The notes under the pieces are model-generated. The model had not been told where the DNA came from, made no database searches, and saw only the letters and a list, made by a program, of their open reading frames with translations. A DNA stretch of 64,000 nt from Halorubrum aethiopicum (GTDB taxonomy: Archaea > Halobacteriota > Halobacteria > Halobacteriales > Haloferacaceae), in the NCBI RefSeq assembly GCF_001542905.1, contig NZ_LOAJ01000001.1:1302001-1366000 (forward strand), written 5' to 3'. This document shows positions 52,891 to 62,009 of this stretch, piece by piece (the first letter of the stretch is position 1; each line of letters opens with the position of its first letter). The position numbers were made by a program, and so were the translations under genes.

Positions 52891-55347
52891 ATGGCGGACC
52901 CGCACGCGGCGACGCGGGAGCTCCTCAAGGAGCGACCGGCGGTCGAGTCGGCGCTTGAATCGATCCTCGAAGCGGACGAGTCCGGCCCCTGGGAGTTCGA
53001 CGACGTCGACGTCGATTCCGGCACCTTCGGCGAGCTGGTCTCGCGGGGGATCGTCGAGCGCGAGGGCGACGAGTATCGCGTGGCCGATCGGGAGGCCGTT
53101 CGGGCCGCGCTGGAGGGGGAGACGTACGGATCGGCCGAAGCTGATCAGGGTGGAAGTGTACATGACGACGTAGTGGAAGCTCTTGTTGGGGCCGTCACTG
53201 GCATCGTTCGCGACTGGCGAGTGACGTTTCATCGAGATATTGTCATCGGACTATCTGGGGCCTTACTCTGTCTGTTTGCGTTCCGGATCGTCACGATCGG
53301 GAGCGTGTTCCGCGACGGTCGAGTAGTGCTACCGGGAAACGACCCGTACTACTACCTCTACTGGGTTGAGCAGTTGGCAGCAGCGGATCCGGCTCCATTC
53401 GCATTCGAGACGATAGCTGAGGCTCTCGGTGGACGTGCCACGGGAGAACCATTCGTACACACTCTTGGCTGGTGGGCGACCAAGCTCGTCGGTGTCGGGA
53501 TCGAGGATGCGGTGGCAGTCGTCGCGTGGATTCCCGTTGTCGCTGCCCTTATTGTCGGGATCGGGGTCTATCTGGTCGCACTCTGGACGATGAACGACGA
53601 ACGTATCGCGGTAGCATCCGTCCTCGTCTTTGCGTTGCTTCCCGGGCACGCGCTCTACTCTGGGATCGGCTTCTTCGATCACCACGCGATCGACTACGTC
53701 TGGCTCACGCTCTCCATCGTCGGCGTGACGTGGCTCGCACGGGACCACGAGACGCGACATTCGGAGGCACGGCTCGGTCACCTCACCTCACCGATCACGT
53801 GGCTGGTGGTAGCCGGACTCGGCATCGTCTTCGCCGCGATGGCACATTCCTGGAACGGCTCGCCGATCCTCCTCGTCGGGCTTGCCGTGTACGCGACGTT
53901 ACGGGCGGCCTCGGACATACGAGCCGGGTGGAATCCGATGATTGCTGCCACTCCGATCGTAGGTGCGCTTGGATTCGGATTCTCCCTCGCGTACGTACTC
54001 CACAGCCAAGCGGGGTGGCAAGAACCAGTCGCAGTCTACGCACCAGGACTCGTCGCGTTCGGCGTGGTCCTCGTCGCGGTTGTCGCTGTCGTCCTCCAGC
54101 GACTCGGCGTACATCCGGGCGTCCACTTGGGAATCTCGGCGTTGAGTATTATTCCGTTTTGGATCGGAGTGAACCGATTCTTCCCGGAGATTGGTTCCAG
54201 ATTAGCCCAGCGAATATCCGGATCGCTTCTCGGGCGTGAGGGAATCATCGAGACACAGAGTCTGTTTACTACTGAACTCGGGGTTATCTTGGGGCCGATT
54301 CCCCACTTCGGCTGGTTCCTGTTCTTGACGGTGCCCGCACTCGTGTGGCTGACGTGGCATTGCGTCCGTTCTCACGAGCCTCGATGGCTCGTCATTGTCG
54401 GGTATACGACCGTCCTCGTCGGGTTTGCTATCATCCAGAACCGATTTGCGGGCGAAGCTACTGCGCTCGTCGCGATCTGTTCTGGCCTCAGTCTGGTTTA
54501 TCTTCTCTCGATAATCGATCTCGCCAAACGACCGAGTCCGTTTGGAGACAGATCAAAGCGGGTTCGACTCAATCTCTATCCCGATGGTTTCTCGTGGCAG
54601 GAGGTTGCCTATGTCACGGCAAGCATACTGCTGGTTGCTAGTTTGAGCCTGTTCATGGTCCCCGCAGCTATGGATAATCTAGCCGCGACCGATGAGGAGG
54701 TGGAGGCGATCGAGTGGATCGACGCTGATGCGGCTGACCGTGAGGGTCCCGATTACGTTTTGACTGAATGGGGACGTAGTAGGATGTTCAACTACGGAGT
54801 GAACGGCCAGTCAAGCAGCTATGCCTACGCACAAGCTACCTACGAACCGTTTGTTAATGATCCGAACCCCGATTCGTACGCCGATGAATTCCAAGACCGC
54901 GTGGGATACGTGGCGATACACGAGATCGAGGACGCCGACGCGCCTCCGAATTCCGGGTACGCCCAGCTGTTTGAGGCAAACGGAAGCACGACACCAGCAG
55001 CGAACGGATCCGGTCGATTCCAGCTGGCGTACGTCACCAACGACGACGGGATCAAAGTGTTCCGTCCCATGAACGGCGCGATGATCGCCGGACAGACCGC
55101 GCCGAACGCGACCCTGACGGTCGAGACGAACGTCACCGTTCCCGGCGCGTCGTTCGCCTACGAGCGGCGGACGACCGCGGACACGAACGGGAGCTACGCG
55201 GTCGTCGTCGCTCATCCCGGCGAGTATACGGTTGAGCTGGAGAGAGATTCCAGCGAAGAAGCTACCGAGACCACGGAGGGCAACCGAACGGTAACCGTCC
55301 CCGAATCTGCCGTCTCCGACGGCGAGCGCGTCGCGGTCGCCGACTGA
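52891..55347 (+). CDS. STT3/AglB-like membrane protein lacking the WWDYG motif
   Basis: An 818-residue protein with a soluble acidic N-terminus (about 1-95), about 11-13 membrane helices (about 105-590) and a C-terminal extracellular domain. Features of oligosaccharyltransferases are visible: GNDPYYYLYWVEQL in the first external loop (about 149-162) and GFFDHHAIDYVW (about 261-272), the acidic metal-site motifs. However, where AglB has WWDYG in its C-terminal domain, this protein reads VLTEWGRSRMFNYG (about 622-635). So it is an AglB paralogue or a related glycosyltransferase-C protein whose activity is unproven. The centre of the gene is less GC-rich than its two ends. Confidence 0.82.
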   Translation: MADPHAATRELLKERPAVESALESILEADESGPWEFDDVDVDSGTFGELVSRGIVEREGDEYRVADREAVRAALEGETYGSAEADQGGSVHDDVVEALVGAVTGIVRDWRVTFHRDIVIGLSGALLCLFAFRIVTIGSVFRDGRVVLPGNDPYYYLYWVEQLAAADPAPFAFETIAEALGGRATGEPFVHTLGWWATKLVGVGIEDAVAVVAWIPVVAALIVGIGVYLVALWTMNDERIAVASVLVFALLPGHALYSGIGFFDHHAIDYVWLTLSIVGVTWLARDHETRHSEARLGHLTSPITWLVVAGLGIVFAAMAHSWNGSPILLVGLAVYATLRAASDIRAGWNPMIAATPIVGALGFGFSLAYVLHSQAGWQEPVAVYAPGLVAFGVVLVAVVAVVLQRLGVHPGVHLGISALSIIPFWIGVNRFFPEIGSRLAQRISGSLLGREGIIETQSLFTTELGVILGPIPHFGWFLFLTVPALVWLTWHCVRSHEPRWLVIVGYTTVLVGFAIIQNRFAGEATALVAICSGLSLVYLLSIIDLAKRPSPFGDRSKRVRLNLYPDGFSWQEVAYVTASILLVASLSLFMVPAAMDNLAATDEEVEAIEWIDADAADREGPDYVLTEWGRSRMFNYGVNGQSSSYAYAQATYEPFVNDPNPDSYADEFQDRVGYVAIHEIEDADAPPNSGYAQLFEANGSTTPAANGSGRFQLAYVTNDDGIKVFRPMNGAMIAGQTAPNATLTVETNVTVPGASFAYERRTTADTNGSYAVVVAHPGEYTVELERDSSEEATETTEGNRTVTVPESAVSDGERVAVAD

Positions 55348-55440
55348 GGCGAGAACGACGACCGGGGAGTCCCGCACGAGTTCGGAGTCGCGGACTGCCG
55401 TCCCGCTCCCGGCGTCATACGAGCACCCGCAACTTCACAG

Positions 55441-55449
55441 TATTTTTAT
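55441..55449 (+). promoter_or_regulatory. TATA element of the sugar transferase gene
   Basis: tatttttat, in cacagtatttttatcattt, lies 25-33 bp before the ATG at 55474. It is one of the clearest TATA-like sequences in the window and supports a leaderless start at 55474, not the GTG at 55465. Confidence 0.6.
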
Positions 55450-55473
55450 CATTTCGCCCGATACGTGTCTCCG

Positions 55474-56889
55474 ATGCTCTCCGGATGGCGGTATCGGCTC
55501 GAAAGCGTCGCGGGCGTCGCGCTGTTGACCGCGGTCGCCGTCGCGGTCGCGAACAGCGCGGCCGTTCACGCGCTGTTGGGCCGGCTTCCGGTCGTCGGCC
55601 GGCTGGCGGCGGACGCGCCGATGGGTGCGGAGCTGTTGTTCGAGGTCGCGACGACGGTCGTCGTCGTCACCGCCGCCTTCGTTCCGCTGTACAAGCCGCG
55701 GCCGCGGCGCATCCTCGACACCGTCGCGCTCGCACAGAAGCGGGTCATGGTCGCGATGTTCGCGCTCGCGGCCGTGGGCTACTTCGATTACACCTACCGA
55801 CTCCCCCGAACGACGCTCATCGCGATCACGCCGGCGTTGCTCGTCGTTCTCCCCGCGTGGTTCGTGTGGATCCGGCGGCGGCCGACTGCCGAGACGGATC
55901 GGGTGATCGTCGTCGGCGACGATCCCGCGGAGATCGGGCGTCTCGCCGGCGACGTGGACGTTCCTCTGATCGGGTACCTCTGTCCGACGAGTTCGCTCGA
56001 CTCGGTCGCGGAGTCGGAGGAGTCGCGTGCGGTCGCGACCGCGGTCGCCGACGGTGGGGCGCAGATCCGGGGATTGGATCGGCTCGGCGGACTCTCGCGC
56101 ATCGAGGACGTGCTCGTCGAGTACGACGTGGACACCGCAGTGCTCGCCTTCGAACACACCGACCGCGCGGAGTTCTTCGGCGCGCTCGACGCGTGTTACG
56201 AACACGGCGTCGCGGCGAAGGTCCACCGCGAGCACGCGGACCGGGTGTTGACCGCCGACGACGACGTGGGGACGCTCGTCGACGTCGACGTCGAGCCGTG
56301 GGACGTCCAGGACCACGTCCTGAAACGCGGATTCGACGTGGCGTTCTCGCTGTTCGGTTTGATCGCCTTGAGCCCCGTTATCGCGGCGATCGCCGGCGCG
56401 ATCAAGCTGGACGACGGCGGGCCGATCCTCTACAGCCAGGAGCGGACGGCGGTGTTCGGCGAGACGTTCGACGTGTACAAGTTCCGATCGATGGTTCCCG
56501 AGAGCGAGTCGGTCGAACCGGTCGACGACGAGTCGAACGACCGGATCACTCGCGTAGGTCGGTTCCTTCGACAGACGCATCTCGATGAGATCCCGCAGCT
56601 GTGGTCGATCCTCGTCGGCGACATGAGCGTGGTCGGCCCGCGGGCGGTGTGGACCGACGAGGAGTCCCTTCTGGAGGCACAGGAGCGATCCTGGCGTAAA
56701 CGGTGGTTCGTCAAGCCTGGCTTGACCGGACTGGCCCAAGTGAACGGTGCGAAGAGCACCGAACCGGAGGAGAAGCTGCGGTACGACCTCCAGTACGTGA
56801 AACGCCAGTCGTTCTCGTACGACATGAAACTCGTCACTCGTCAGATATGGAAGGTCGGTGCGGACGTGGTCGAGACGATTCGCGCGTGA
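55474..56889 (+). CDS. Polyprenyl-phosphate sugar-1-phosphate transferase (bacterial sugar transferase family)
   Basis: A 471-residue protein with four N-terminal helices, a Rossmann-like middle domain (IVVGDDPAEIGRLAGDV) and the C-terminal transferase module: KRGFDVAFSLFGLIALSPVIAAIAGAIKLDDGGPILYSQERTAVFG (helix plus membrane re-entry), YKFRSMVP, LRQTHLDEIPQLWSILVGDMSVVGPR, and KPGLTGLAQVNG. Members transfer hexose-1-phosphate to undecaprenyl or dolichyl phosphate, starting glycan assembly. The GTG at 55465 would add three residues, but TATA spacing favours ATG at 55474. It lies between the STT3-like gene and hyuAB, in the surface-glycan region. Confidence 0.9.
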   Translation: MLSGWRYRLESVAGVALLTAVAVAVANSAAVHALLGRLPVVGRLAADAPMGAELLFEVATTVVVVTAAFVPLYKPRPRRILDTVALAQKRVMVAMFALAAVGYFDYTYRLPRTTLIAITPALLVVLPAWFVWIRRRPTAETDRVIVVGDDPAEIGRLAGDVDVPLIGYLCPTSSLDSVAESEESRAVATAVADGGAQIRGLDRLGGLSRIEDVLVEYDVDTAVLAFEHTDRAEFFGALDACYEHGVAAKVHREHADRVLTADDDVGTLVDVDVEPWDVQDHVLKRGFDVAFSLFGLIALSPVIAAIAGAIKLDDGGPILYSQERTAVFGETFDVYKFRSMVPESESVEPVDDESNDRITRVGRFLRQTHLDEIPQLWSILVGDMSVVGPRAVWTDEESLLEAQERSWRKRWFVKPGLTGLAQVNGAKSTEPEEKLRYDLQYVKRQSFSYDMKLVTRQIWKVGADVVETIRA

Positions 56890-57066
56890 TCGGCGGAATC
56901 GAACGTCGACGGTATCACGTCCGATCGGCCAGCGTACGCACCCCTCGACAACGTTTTGCACCCGGTGGTGAAACAGTTCCGTAACCTCGACGCGATCGAC
57001 ATGGAACGCACACGACACAGTGATGAGAGCCCGGAGACGGTCGGCCGCGCCGCCGGGGTGGCGTAG

Positions 57067-59127
57067 ATGGGTGAACGGCGGATCGGCGTCGATGTCGGCG
57101 GCACGTTCACGGACGTGGCGCTGGCGCTCAACGGCGCGCTCGTGACCGCGAAGGTCCCGACCACGGACGACCAGAGCGAGGGCGTGATGGCCGGGATCGA
57201 GAAGGCCTGCGCCGAGGCGGGGATCGACCCCGAGAGCCTCGCGGAGTTCTCCCACGCGATGACCGTCTCGGTCAATGCGCTGCTCGAGGAAAACGGCGCG
57301 CGGACCGCGCTCGTCACGACCGAGGGGTTCCGGGACGTCCTGGAGATCGGCCGGCAGGACCGGCCGTCGCTGTACGACCTCGACGCCGAGAAGCCCACGC
57401 CGCTCGTCCCGGGACGCCGCCGCTTCGAGGTGGCTGAACGGGCGACCGTCGACGGGATCGAACGACCCGTCGACGGGGAGGACGTTCGCGCGGTCGCCGC
57501 GGCGATCCGCGAGGCCGACGCCGAGAGCGTCGCGGTCTCGTTGCTCCACGCCTACGCGCACCCCGAGAACGAGGCGCGCGTGGCGGAAACGCTCCGCGCG
57601 GAACTCGACGTGCCGGTGTCGGCCTCCCACGAGGTGCTCGCGGAGTTTCGCGAGTACGAGCGAACCTCGACGACCGTCGTCGACGCCTACGTCGGCCCGG
57701 CGATCGACCGCTACGTGGGCCGGCTCACGGAGCGCGCGCGAGACCGCGGCGTCCCGCAGCCGCGGATCATGCAGGCCAACGGCGGGATCACGGACGCCGA
57801 CACCGTCAGGGAAAACGCCGTGACGACCGTCCTCTCGGGGCCCGCCGCGGGCGTCGTGGGCGCGAGCGCGATGGCGACCGCGGGCGGCGAACCGAACCGA
57901 ACTGACGAAGCCGGCCTCGTCACCTTCGACATGGGCGGCACCTCGAGCGACGTGAGCCTCGTTCGCGACGGCGCGGCCGCGCGGACGACCGAGAGCGAGA
58001 TCAACGGCCGGCCGATCCGGACGCCGATGGTCGACATCGAGACGGTCGGCGCGGGCGGCGGGTCGATCGCCTGGGTCGACGCCGGCGGCGCGCTCCGGAT
58101 CGGGCCGCGCTCCGCGGGCGCCGACCCCGGGCCCGCCTGCTACGGAAAGGGCGGGACGGAGCCGACCGTGACGGACGCGAACCTCGTGTTGGGGTACGTC
58201 GGCGCGAGCACCAGTCTCGGGGGCGAGCTGTCGCTCGACGCGGAGGCCGCCCGCGACGCCCTCGCGGGGCTCGCCGAGGAGGCGGGGATGGACGGCCCGC
58301 TCGCGGCCGCCCGCGGCGTCCACCGCGTCGCGAACGCGAACATGACCCGGGCGATCCGTTCGGTGACCGTCGAGCGGGGCCACGACCCGCGGCGGTTCGG
58401 CCTCGTCGCGTTCGGCGGCGCGGGGCCGATGCACGCGATCGCGATCGCCGAGAGCCTCGACGTCGGGAGGGTGGTCGTCCCGCGGGCCTCGGGCGTCCTC
58501 TCGGCGTACGGTCTGCTCGCGGCCGACGAGAAGCGCGACGCGGTCCGGACGCGCCAGCACCCGCTCTCGGCGGTCGACCCCGACGCGATCGACGAGGTGT
58601 ACCGAGAGCTCTCCGAGGAGCTGCTTGCCGAGGTGAGCGATCCCGACGCGGCGACCGTGGAGTACGCCGCCGACCTCCGGTACGCCGGCCAGAGCTTCGA
58701 GCTCACCGTCGACGTGGAGCGCCCCTTCGACCCCGCGGCGGCCGGCGAGGCGTTCGCGGCGGCCCACGACGCCGCGTACGGCTACCGGGCGGACGAGCCG
58801 GTCGAACTCGTGAACTGCCGGGCGACGGCCACGCGCTCCCGGAGCGCGCCGCCGCTCGAGTACGACGCCGCCGGCGACCCGCGGAAGGGGACCCGCGAGG
58901 CGGCGTTCGGCGAGGTGGGCGGGACGACTGCCGACGACGACGGCGGGACGGCCGCCGACGGCGTCCGCGACACGGCGGTCTACGACCGGGGGCGGCTGCC
59001 GCCGGGCGAGACGTTCGCGGGACCGGCCGTCGTCGAGGGCGACGAGAGCACGGCCGTGGTTCCGCCGGGCTGGGACGTGCGGGTGCGTGCGGACGGCGCG
59101 CTGGTGGCGGAGGTGAGTGAGTCATGA
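57067..59127 (+). CDS. hyuA: Hydantoinase/oxoprolinase subunit A (HyuA)
   Basis: An ATP-dependent amidohydrolase subunit that acts with HyuB on hydantoins, 5-oxoproline or related cyclic amides. The 686-residue protein starts GERRIGVDVGGTFTDVAL, the actin-like phosphate loop, then FSHAMTVSVNALLEENGARTALVTTEGFRDVLEIGRQDR, TFDMGGTSSDVSLV (about 290-305), GAGGGSIAWVDAGGALRIGPRSAGADPGPACYG and GFGGAGPMHA-type loop (FGGAGPMHAIAIAESL). All are HyuA marks. The ATG abuts the TAG of a 21-codon ORF at 57001-57066. The ATG of hyuB overlaps its stop (ATGA). Confidence 0.92.
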   Translation: MGERRIGVDVGGTFTDVALALNGALVTAKVPTTDDQSEGVMAGIEKACAEAGIDPESLAEFSHAMTVSVNALLEENGARTALVTTEGFRDVLEIGRQDRPSLYDLDAEKPTPLVPGRRRFEVAERATVDGIERPVDGEDVRAVAAAIREADAESVAVSLLHAYAHPENEARVAETLRAELDVPVSASHEVLAEFREYERTSTTVVDAYVGPAIDRYVGRLTERARDRGVPQPRIMQANGGITDADTVRENAVTTVLSGPAAGVVGASAMATAGGEPNRTDEAGLVTFDMGGTSSDVSLVRDGAAARTTESEINGRPIRTPMVDIETVGAGGGSIAWVDAGGALRIGPRSAGADPGPACYGKGGTEPTVTDANLVLGYVGASTSLGGELSLDAEAARDALAGLAEEAGMDGPLAAARGVHRVANANMTRAIRSVTVERGHDPRRFGLVAFGGAGPMHAIAIAESLDVGRVVVPRASGVLSAYGLLAADEKRDAVRTRQHPLSAVDPDAIDEVYRELSEELLAEVSDPDAATVEYAADLRYAGQSFELTVDVERPFDPAAAGEAFAAAHDAAYGYRADEPVELVNCRATATRSRSAPPLEYDAAGDPRKGTREAAFGEVGGTTADDDGGTAADGVRDTAVYDRGRLPPGETFAGPAVVEGDESTAVVPPGWDVRVRADGALVAEVSES

Positions 59128-60782
59128 ACGACGACGAGACGTCGGGCGAAGCGCAGGACCCGACCCACGACCACGGGGCGACGGTCGACCACGACCTTGA
59201 TCCGGTGACGCTGGAGATCCTCCGGAACCAACTCGAGAGCGTCGCCACGGAGATGGGCCACGTGCTCATCCGCGGGGCGTACTCGCCGAACATCAAGGAA
59301 CGACAGGACTGCTCGACCGCGCTCTTCGACGCGTCGGGGCGGATGGTCGCGCAGGCCGAACACATCCCGGTCCACCTCGGGGCGATGCCGGACGCGGTGG
59401 AGACGGTCCTCGAGGAGAACCCGAAGCCGGGCGACGTGTTCGTCCTCAACGACCCGTTCGCGGGCGGGACGCATCTCCCCGACGTCACGCTGGTGTCGAC
59501 GATCGCGCCCGAGGGAGAGGTGATCGGCTTCGCGGTGTCGCGCGCGCACCACGCCGACGTGGGCGGCAGCGCTCCGGGGAGCATGCCCGCGGGGGCCCGA
59601 GAGATCTTCGAAGAGGGACTCCGCCTGCCCGCGGTCCGCCTCGTCGACGGCGGCGAGCCGAACGAGGCGGTCCGCGAGCTGATCCGCGCGAACGTCCGGA
59701 CGCCGGACGAGCGCGAGGCCGACCTCCGCGCGCAGCGCGCCGCGAACGCGCGCGCGGAGGAGCGGGTCGGCGAGCTGCTCGACGAGCACGGGCCGACGCT
59801 GCTCGACGCCTTCGACGCCGTCATCGACTACTCGCGCGAGCGCGTCGAGGCCGAACTCGCCGCCCTCCCGGACGGCACCTACCGGGCACGGGACGTGCTG
59901 GAGGGCGACGGCGTCACAGACGAGGACGTGCCGATCGAGGCGTCCGTCATGATCGACGGCGCGTCGATCGCCGTCGATTTCTCCGGGACCGCAGAGCAGG
60001 TGGCGGGCAACCTGAACGCGCCGCTGTCGGTCGCGAAGAGCGCGGTCTACTTCGTCGTCCGGGCGATCACGGATCCGGAGATCCCGCCGAACCACGGCTG
60101 TTACGAGCCGGTGTCGGTGTCGGCACCCGAGGGGTCGCTTCTCGATCCGCGCCCGCCCGCGGCGGTCGTCGGCGGCAACGTGGAGACGAGCCAGCGGGTC
60201 ACCGACGTCACGCTCGCGGCGCTCGCCTCGGCGGTCCCCGACGTCGTCCCCGCCGGCGGGCAGGGGACGATGAACAACCTGATCATCGGCGACAGAGGTG
60301 GCGAGTTCACCTACTACGAGACGATCGGCGGCGGCTTCGGGGCCCGCCCCGGCAAGGACGGGATGGACGGCGTCCAGGTCGGCATGACGAACACGCTCAA
60401 CACGCCCGTCGAGGCGCTGGAGGCCGCGTACCCGCTCCGCGTCGAGCGCTACGCGTTACGGCCCGGGAGCGGCGGCGACGGCCGGTACCGCGGCGGACTG
60501 GGGCTCGAACGGACCGTGGCCGTCGAGACCGACGCCACCGTCTCGCTTCTGACCGAGCGCCGGCGGACGGCCCCCGCGGGGCTCGCGGGCGGCGCGGACG
60601 GCGCTACGGGAAAGAACCTCGTCGACGGCGAGCCGGTGCCCGCGAAGGCCTCCGTCGATGTCACGGCCGGAGCGACCGTCTCGATCCTGACGCCCGGCGG
60701 CGGCGGCCACGGTGACCCCGCCGAGCGCGACCCGGAAGCGAGGGAGCGCGACCGGCGCGACGGGAAGGTAACCGATCGGTGA
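59124..60782 (+). CDS. hyuB: Hydantoinase/oxoprolinase subunit B (HyuB)
   Basis: The 552-residue partner of HyuA: after an acidic start, LDPVTLEILRNQLESVATEMGHVLIRGAYSPNIKERQDCSTALFDASGRMVAQAEHIPVHLGAMPDAV (about 25-95), NDPFAGGTHLPDVTLVSTIAPEGE (about 111-134) and RAHHADVGGSAPGSMP (about 142-157) carry the metal ligands. The C-terminus has GYRG-type segments (RYRGGLGLERTV) and ends GGGGHGDPAERDPEARERD. Its start overlaps the hyuA stop by four bases, so the pair is translationally coupled and must act as a complex. The true substrate of haloarchaeal versions is unknown. Confidence 0.92.
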   Translation: MNDDETSGEAQDPTHDHGATVDHDLDPVTLEILRNQLESVATEMGHVLIRGAYSPNIKERQDCSTALFDASGRMVAQAEHIPVHLGAMPDAVETVLEENPKPGDVFVLNDPFAGGTHLPDVTLVSTIAPEGEVIGFAVSRAHHADVGGSAPGSMPAGAREIFEEGLRLPAVRLVDGGEPNEAVRELIRANVRTPDEREADLRAQRAANARAEERVGELLDEHGPTLLDAFDAVIDYSRERVEAELAALPDGTYRARDVLEGDGVTDEDVPIEASVMIDGASIAVDFSGTAEQVAGNLNAPLSVAKSAVYFVVRAITDPEIPPNHGCYEPVSVSAPEGSLLDPRPPAAVVGGNVETSQRVTDVTLAALASAVPDVVPAGGQGTMNNLIIGDRGGEFTYYETIGGGFGARPGKDGMDGVQVGMTNTLNTPVEALEAAYPLRVERYALRPGSGGDGRYRGGLGLERTVAVETDATVSLLTERRRTAPAGLAGGADGATGKNLVDGEPVPAKASVDVTAGATVSILTPGGGGHGDPAERDPEARERDRRDGKVTDR

Positions 60783-61011
60783 CGGCGACGCGAGTGGACT
60801 GATCCGTCCTTCTTCGGAACGGATGTCGTCGGATATCCCGTGAGACCTCGACCTGATCGGCGTTGAGCGACGATTATGGATGCTGTAAGGCTAAAACCCC
60901 GCTCTTCACAGTACGCCGAACCACGAGTTGAGTGTCGCTGACTACCAACGGATCGTGTGGACCCCGGTAGATATCCCGGAGACTGGTGGAGTCACTTATA
61001 TACGAATTCAC

Positions 61012-61236
61012 ATGGAGGTAGACCTCAACACTCATTTTCAATTTAAGCGACAAGAATCGATCACAGAAGAATTGATTCGGCAACTACTGTTCAAGGCGGG
61101 GAGGATGTCAACCCGATCCATCGAGTATGCTCTGTTCGTCCCATCCGATTTCACTGCGGATCCCGGCTCGCTGGTGTCATGGGCAGCGGTCCGGATCGGT
61201 CTCGGCATCCTTTCTCACGAAGAACATGTGGCGTAA
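61012..61236 (+). CDS. Possible small hypothetical protein
   Basis: A short open frame (74 residues from ATG at 61012: MEVDLNTHFQFKRQESITEEL) in DNA of clearly lower GC than the neighbours, between hyuB and vapB. The frame extends upstream to a TTG at 60928. Amino-acid composition is not especially acidic. It could be a real small gene brought in with vapBC or chance. The preceding part, 60783-61011, shows no feature I can support. Confidence 0.3.
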   Translation: MEVDLNTHFQFKRQESITEELIRQLLFKAGRMSTRSIEYALFVPSDFTADPGSLVSWAAVRIGLGILSHEEHVA

Positions 61237-61268
61237 CATGTAATGTGGCAAAGCGTGTACCGGTGCGT

Positions 61269-61541
61269 ATGGCAGCCGAAGATTTCCCCGAAGAGACCAC
61301 GGTCAGTGACCGTGGCATGGTTACGATCCCGGCGGCACTCCGACGCCGGCTCGATATCGAGCCCGGCGACAAGCTCCGTTGGAACGTCACGGAGGGCGGG
61401 GATCTCGCCGTCGAGGTCGTCAGACAGCGCTACGGCGCGTTCGAAGACGACGACCTCCAGGCTCCGATGGGCGGTGACGGCGTCGAAACACACGACCTCG
61501 CCGGATACGAAGACGACCCCGCATTCACGGAGAACGCCTGA
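61269..61541 (+). CDS. vapB: AbrB/SpoVT-type antitoxin (VapB-like)
   Basis: A 90-residue swapped-hairpin AbrB protein: TTVSDRGMVTIPAALRRRLDIEPGDKLRWNV (about 10-40) is the DNA-binding fold. The C-terminal 40 residues, acidic with GVETHDLAGYEDDPAF, would wrap the toxin. ATG at 61269 fits the domain start; the frame is open upstream. The stop is directly followed by the ATG of the toxin gene (TGA-ATG), so the two form a coupled VapBC-like toxin-antitoxin operon. VapB usually binds its own operator. Confidence 0.9.
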   Translation: MAAEDFPEETTVSDRGMVTIPAALRRRLDIEPGDKLRWNVTEGGDLAVEVVRQRYGAFEDDDLQAPMGGDGVETHDLAGYEDDPAFTENA

Positions 61542-61973
61542 ATGGCGGTCGCAGTCGTCGATTCGAACGTCCTCATCGACTACAAGGATACGAGTTCTGA
61601 TAGCCGTCACGACCAAGCAGCAGCCATCGTCCACGCGATCGATCGGGGTGACCTTCCCACGGCCCGGGTCACGAACTACGTGCTGTTGGAGTCTCTGAAC
61701 TGGATCCACGAGCGACGGCGGCACGACATCGCAGTCGATCTCCGTGATCGGCTCTCCGACTCGGCAGGATTCGAACTGATCCACTCCGCTCAGAAGGACT
61801 TCCATCGCGCGGTGGAGCTCTTCGAGACCTACGAGGGACTCGCGTTCGGAGACGCGACCATCGTCGCCTACATGGAGCGAGAGAACATCGAGTACCTGTA
61901 CTCGTTCGACGATGACTTCGACACCATCGACGCCATCAGCAGGTTGGAGACCGCCGCCGACCCGTTCAGCTGA
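61542..61973 (+). CDS. vapC: PIN-domain ribonuclease toxin (VapC-like)
   Basis: A 143-residue PIN protein. VAVVDSNVLIDYKD at the N-terminus (catalytic Asp7), TNYVLLESLNW (Glu), LAFGDATIVAYMERENIEYLYSFDDDFD (Asp residues) follow in the standard order, with a C-terminal RLETAADPF tail. VapC toxins are Mg2+-dependent RNases that cut tRNA or rRNA and halt growth. Every catalytic acid is present, so it should be active. A dead relative lies about 9.6 kb upstream at 51945-52269. Confidence 0.92.
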   Translation: MAVAVVDSNVLIDYKDTSSDSRHDQAAAIVHAIDRGDLPTARVTNYVLLESLNWIHERRRHDIAVDLRDRLSDSAGFELIHSAQKDFHRAVELFETYEGLAFGDATIVAYMERENIEYLYSFDDDFDTIDAISRLETAADPFS

Positions 61974-62009
61974 ACCGCGAGAGGACTCGGGTCTCGATCT
62001 CGAGCCGAT

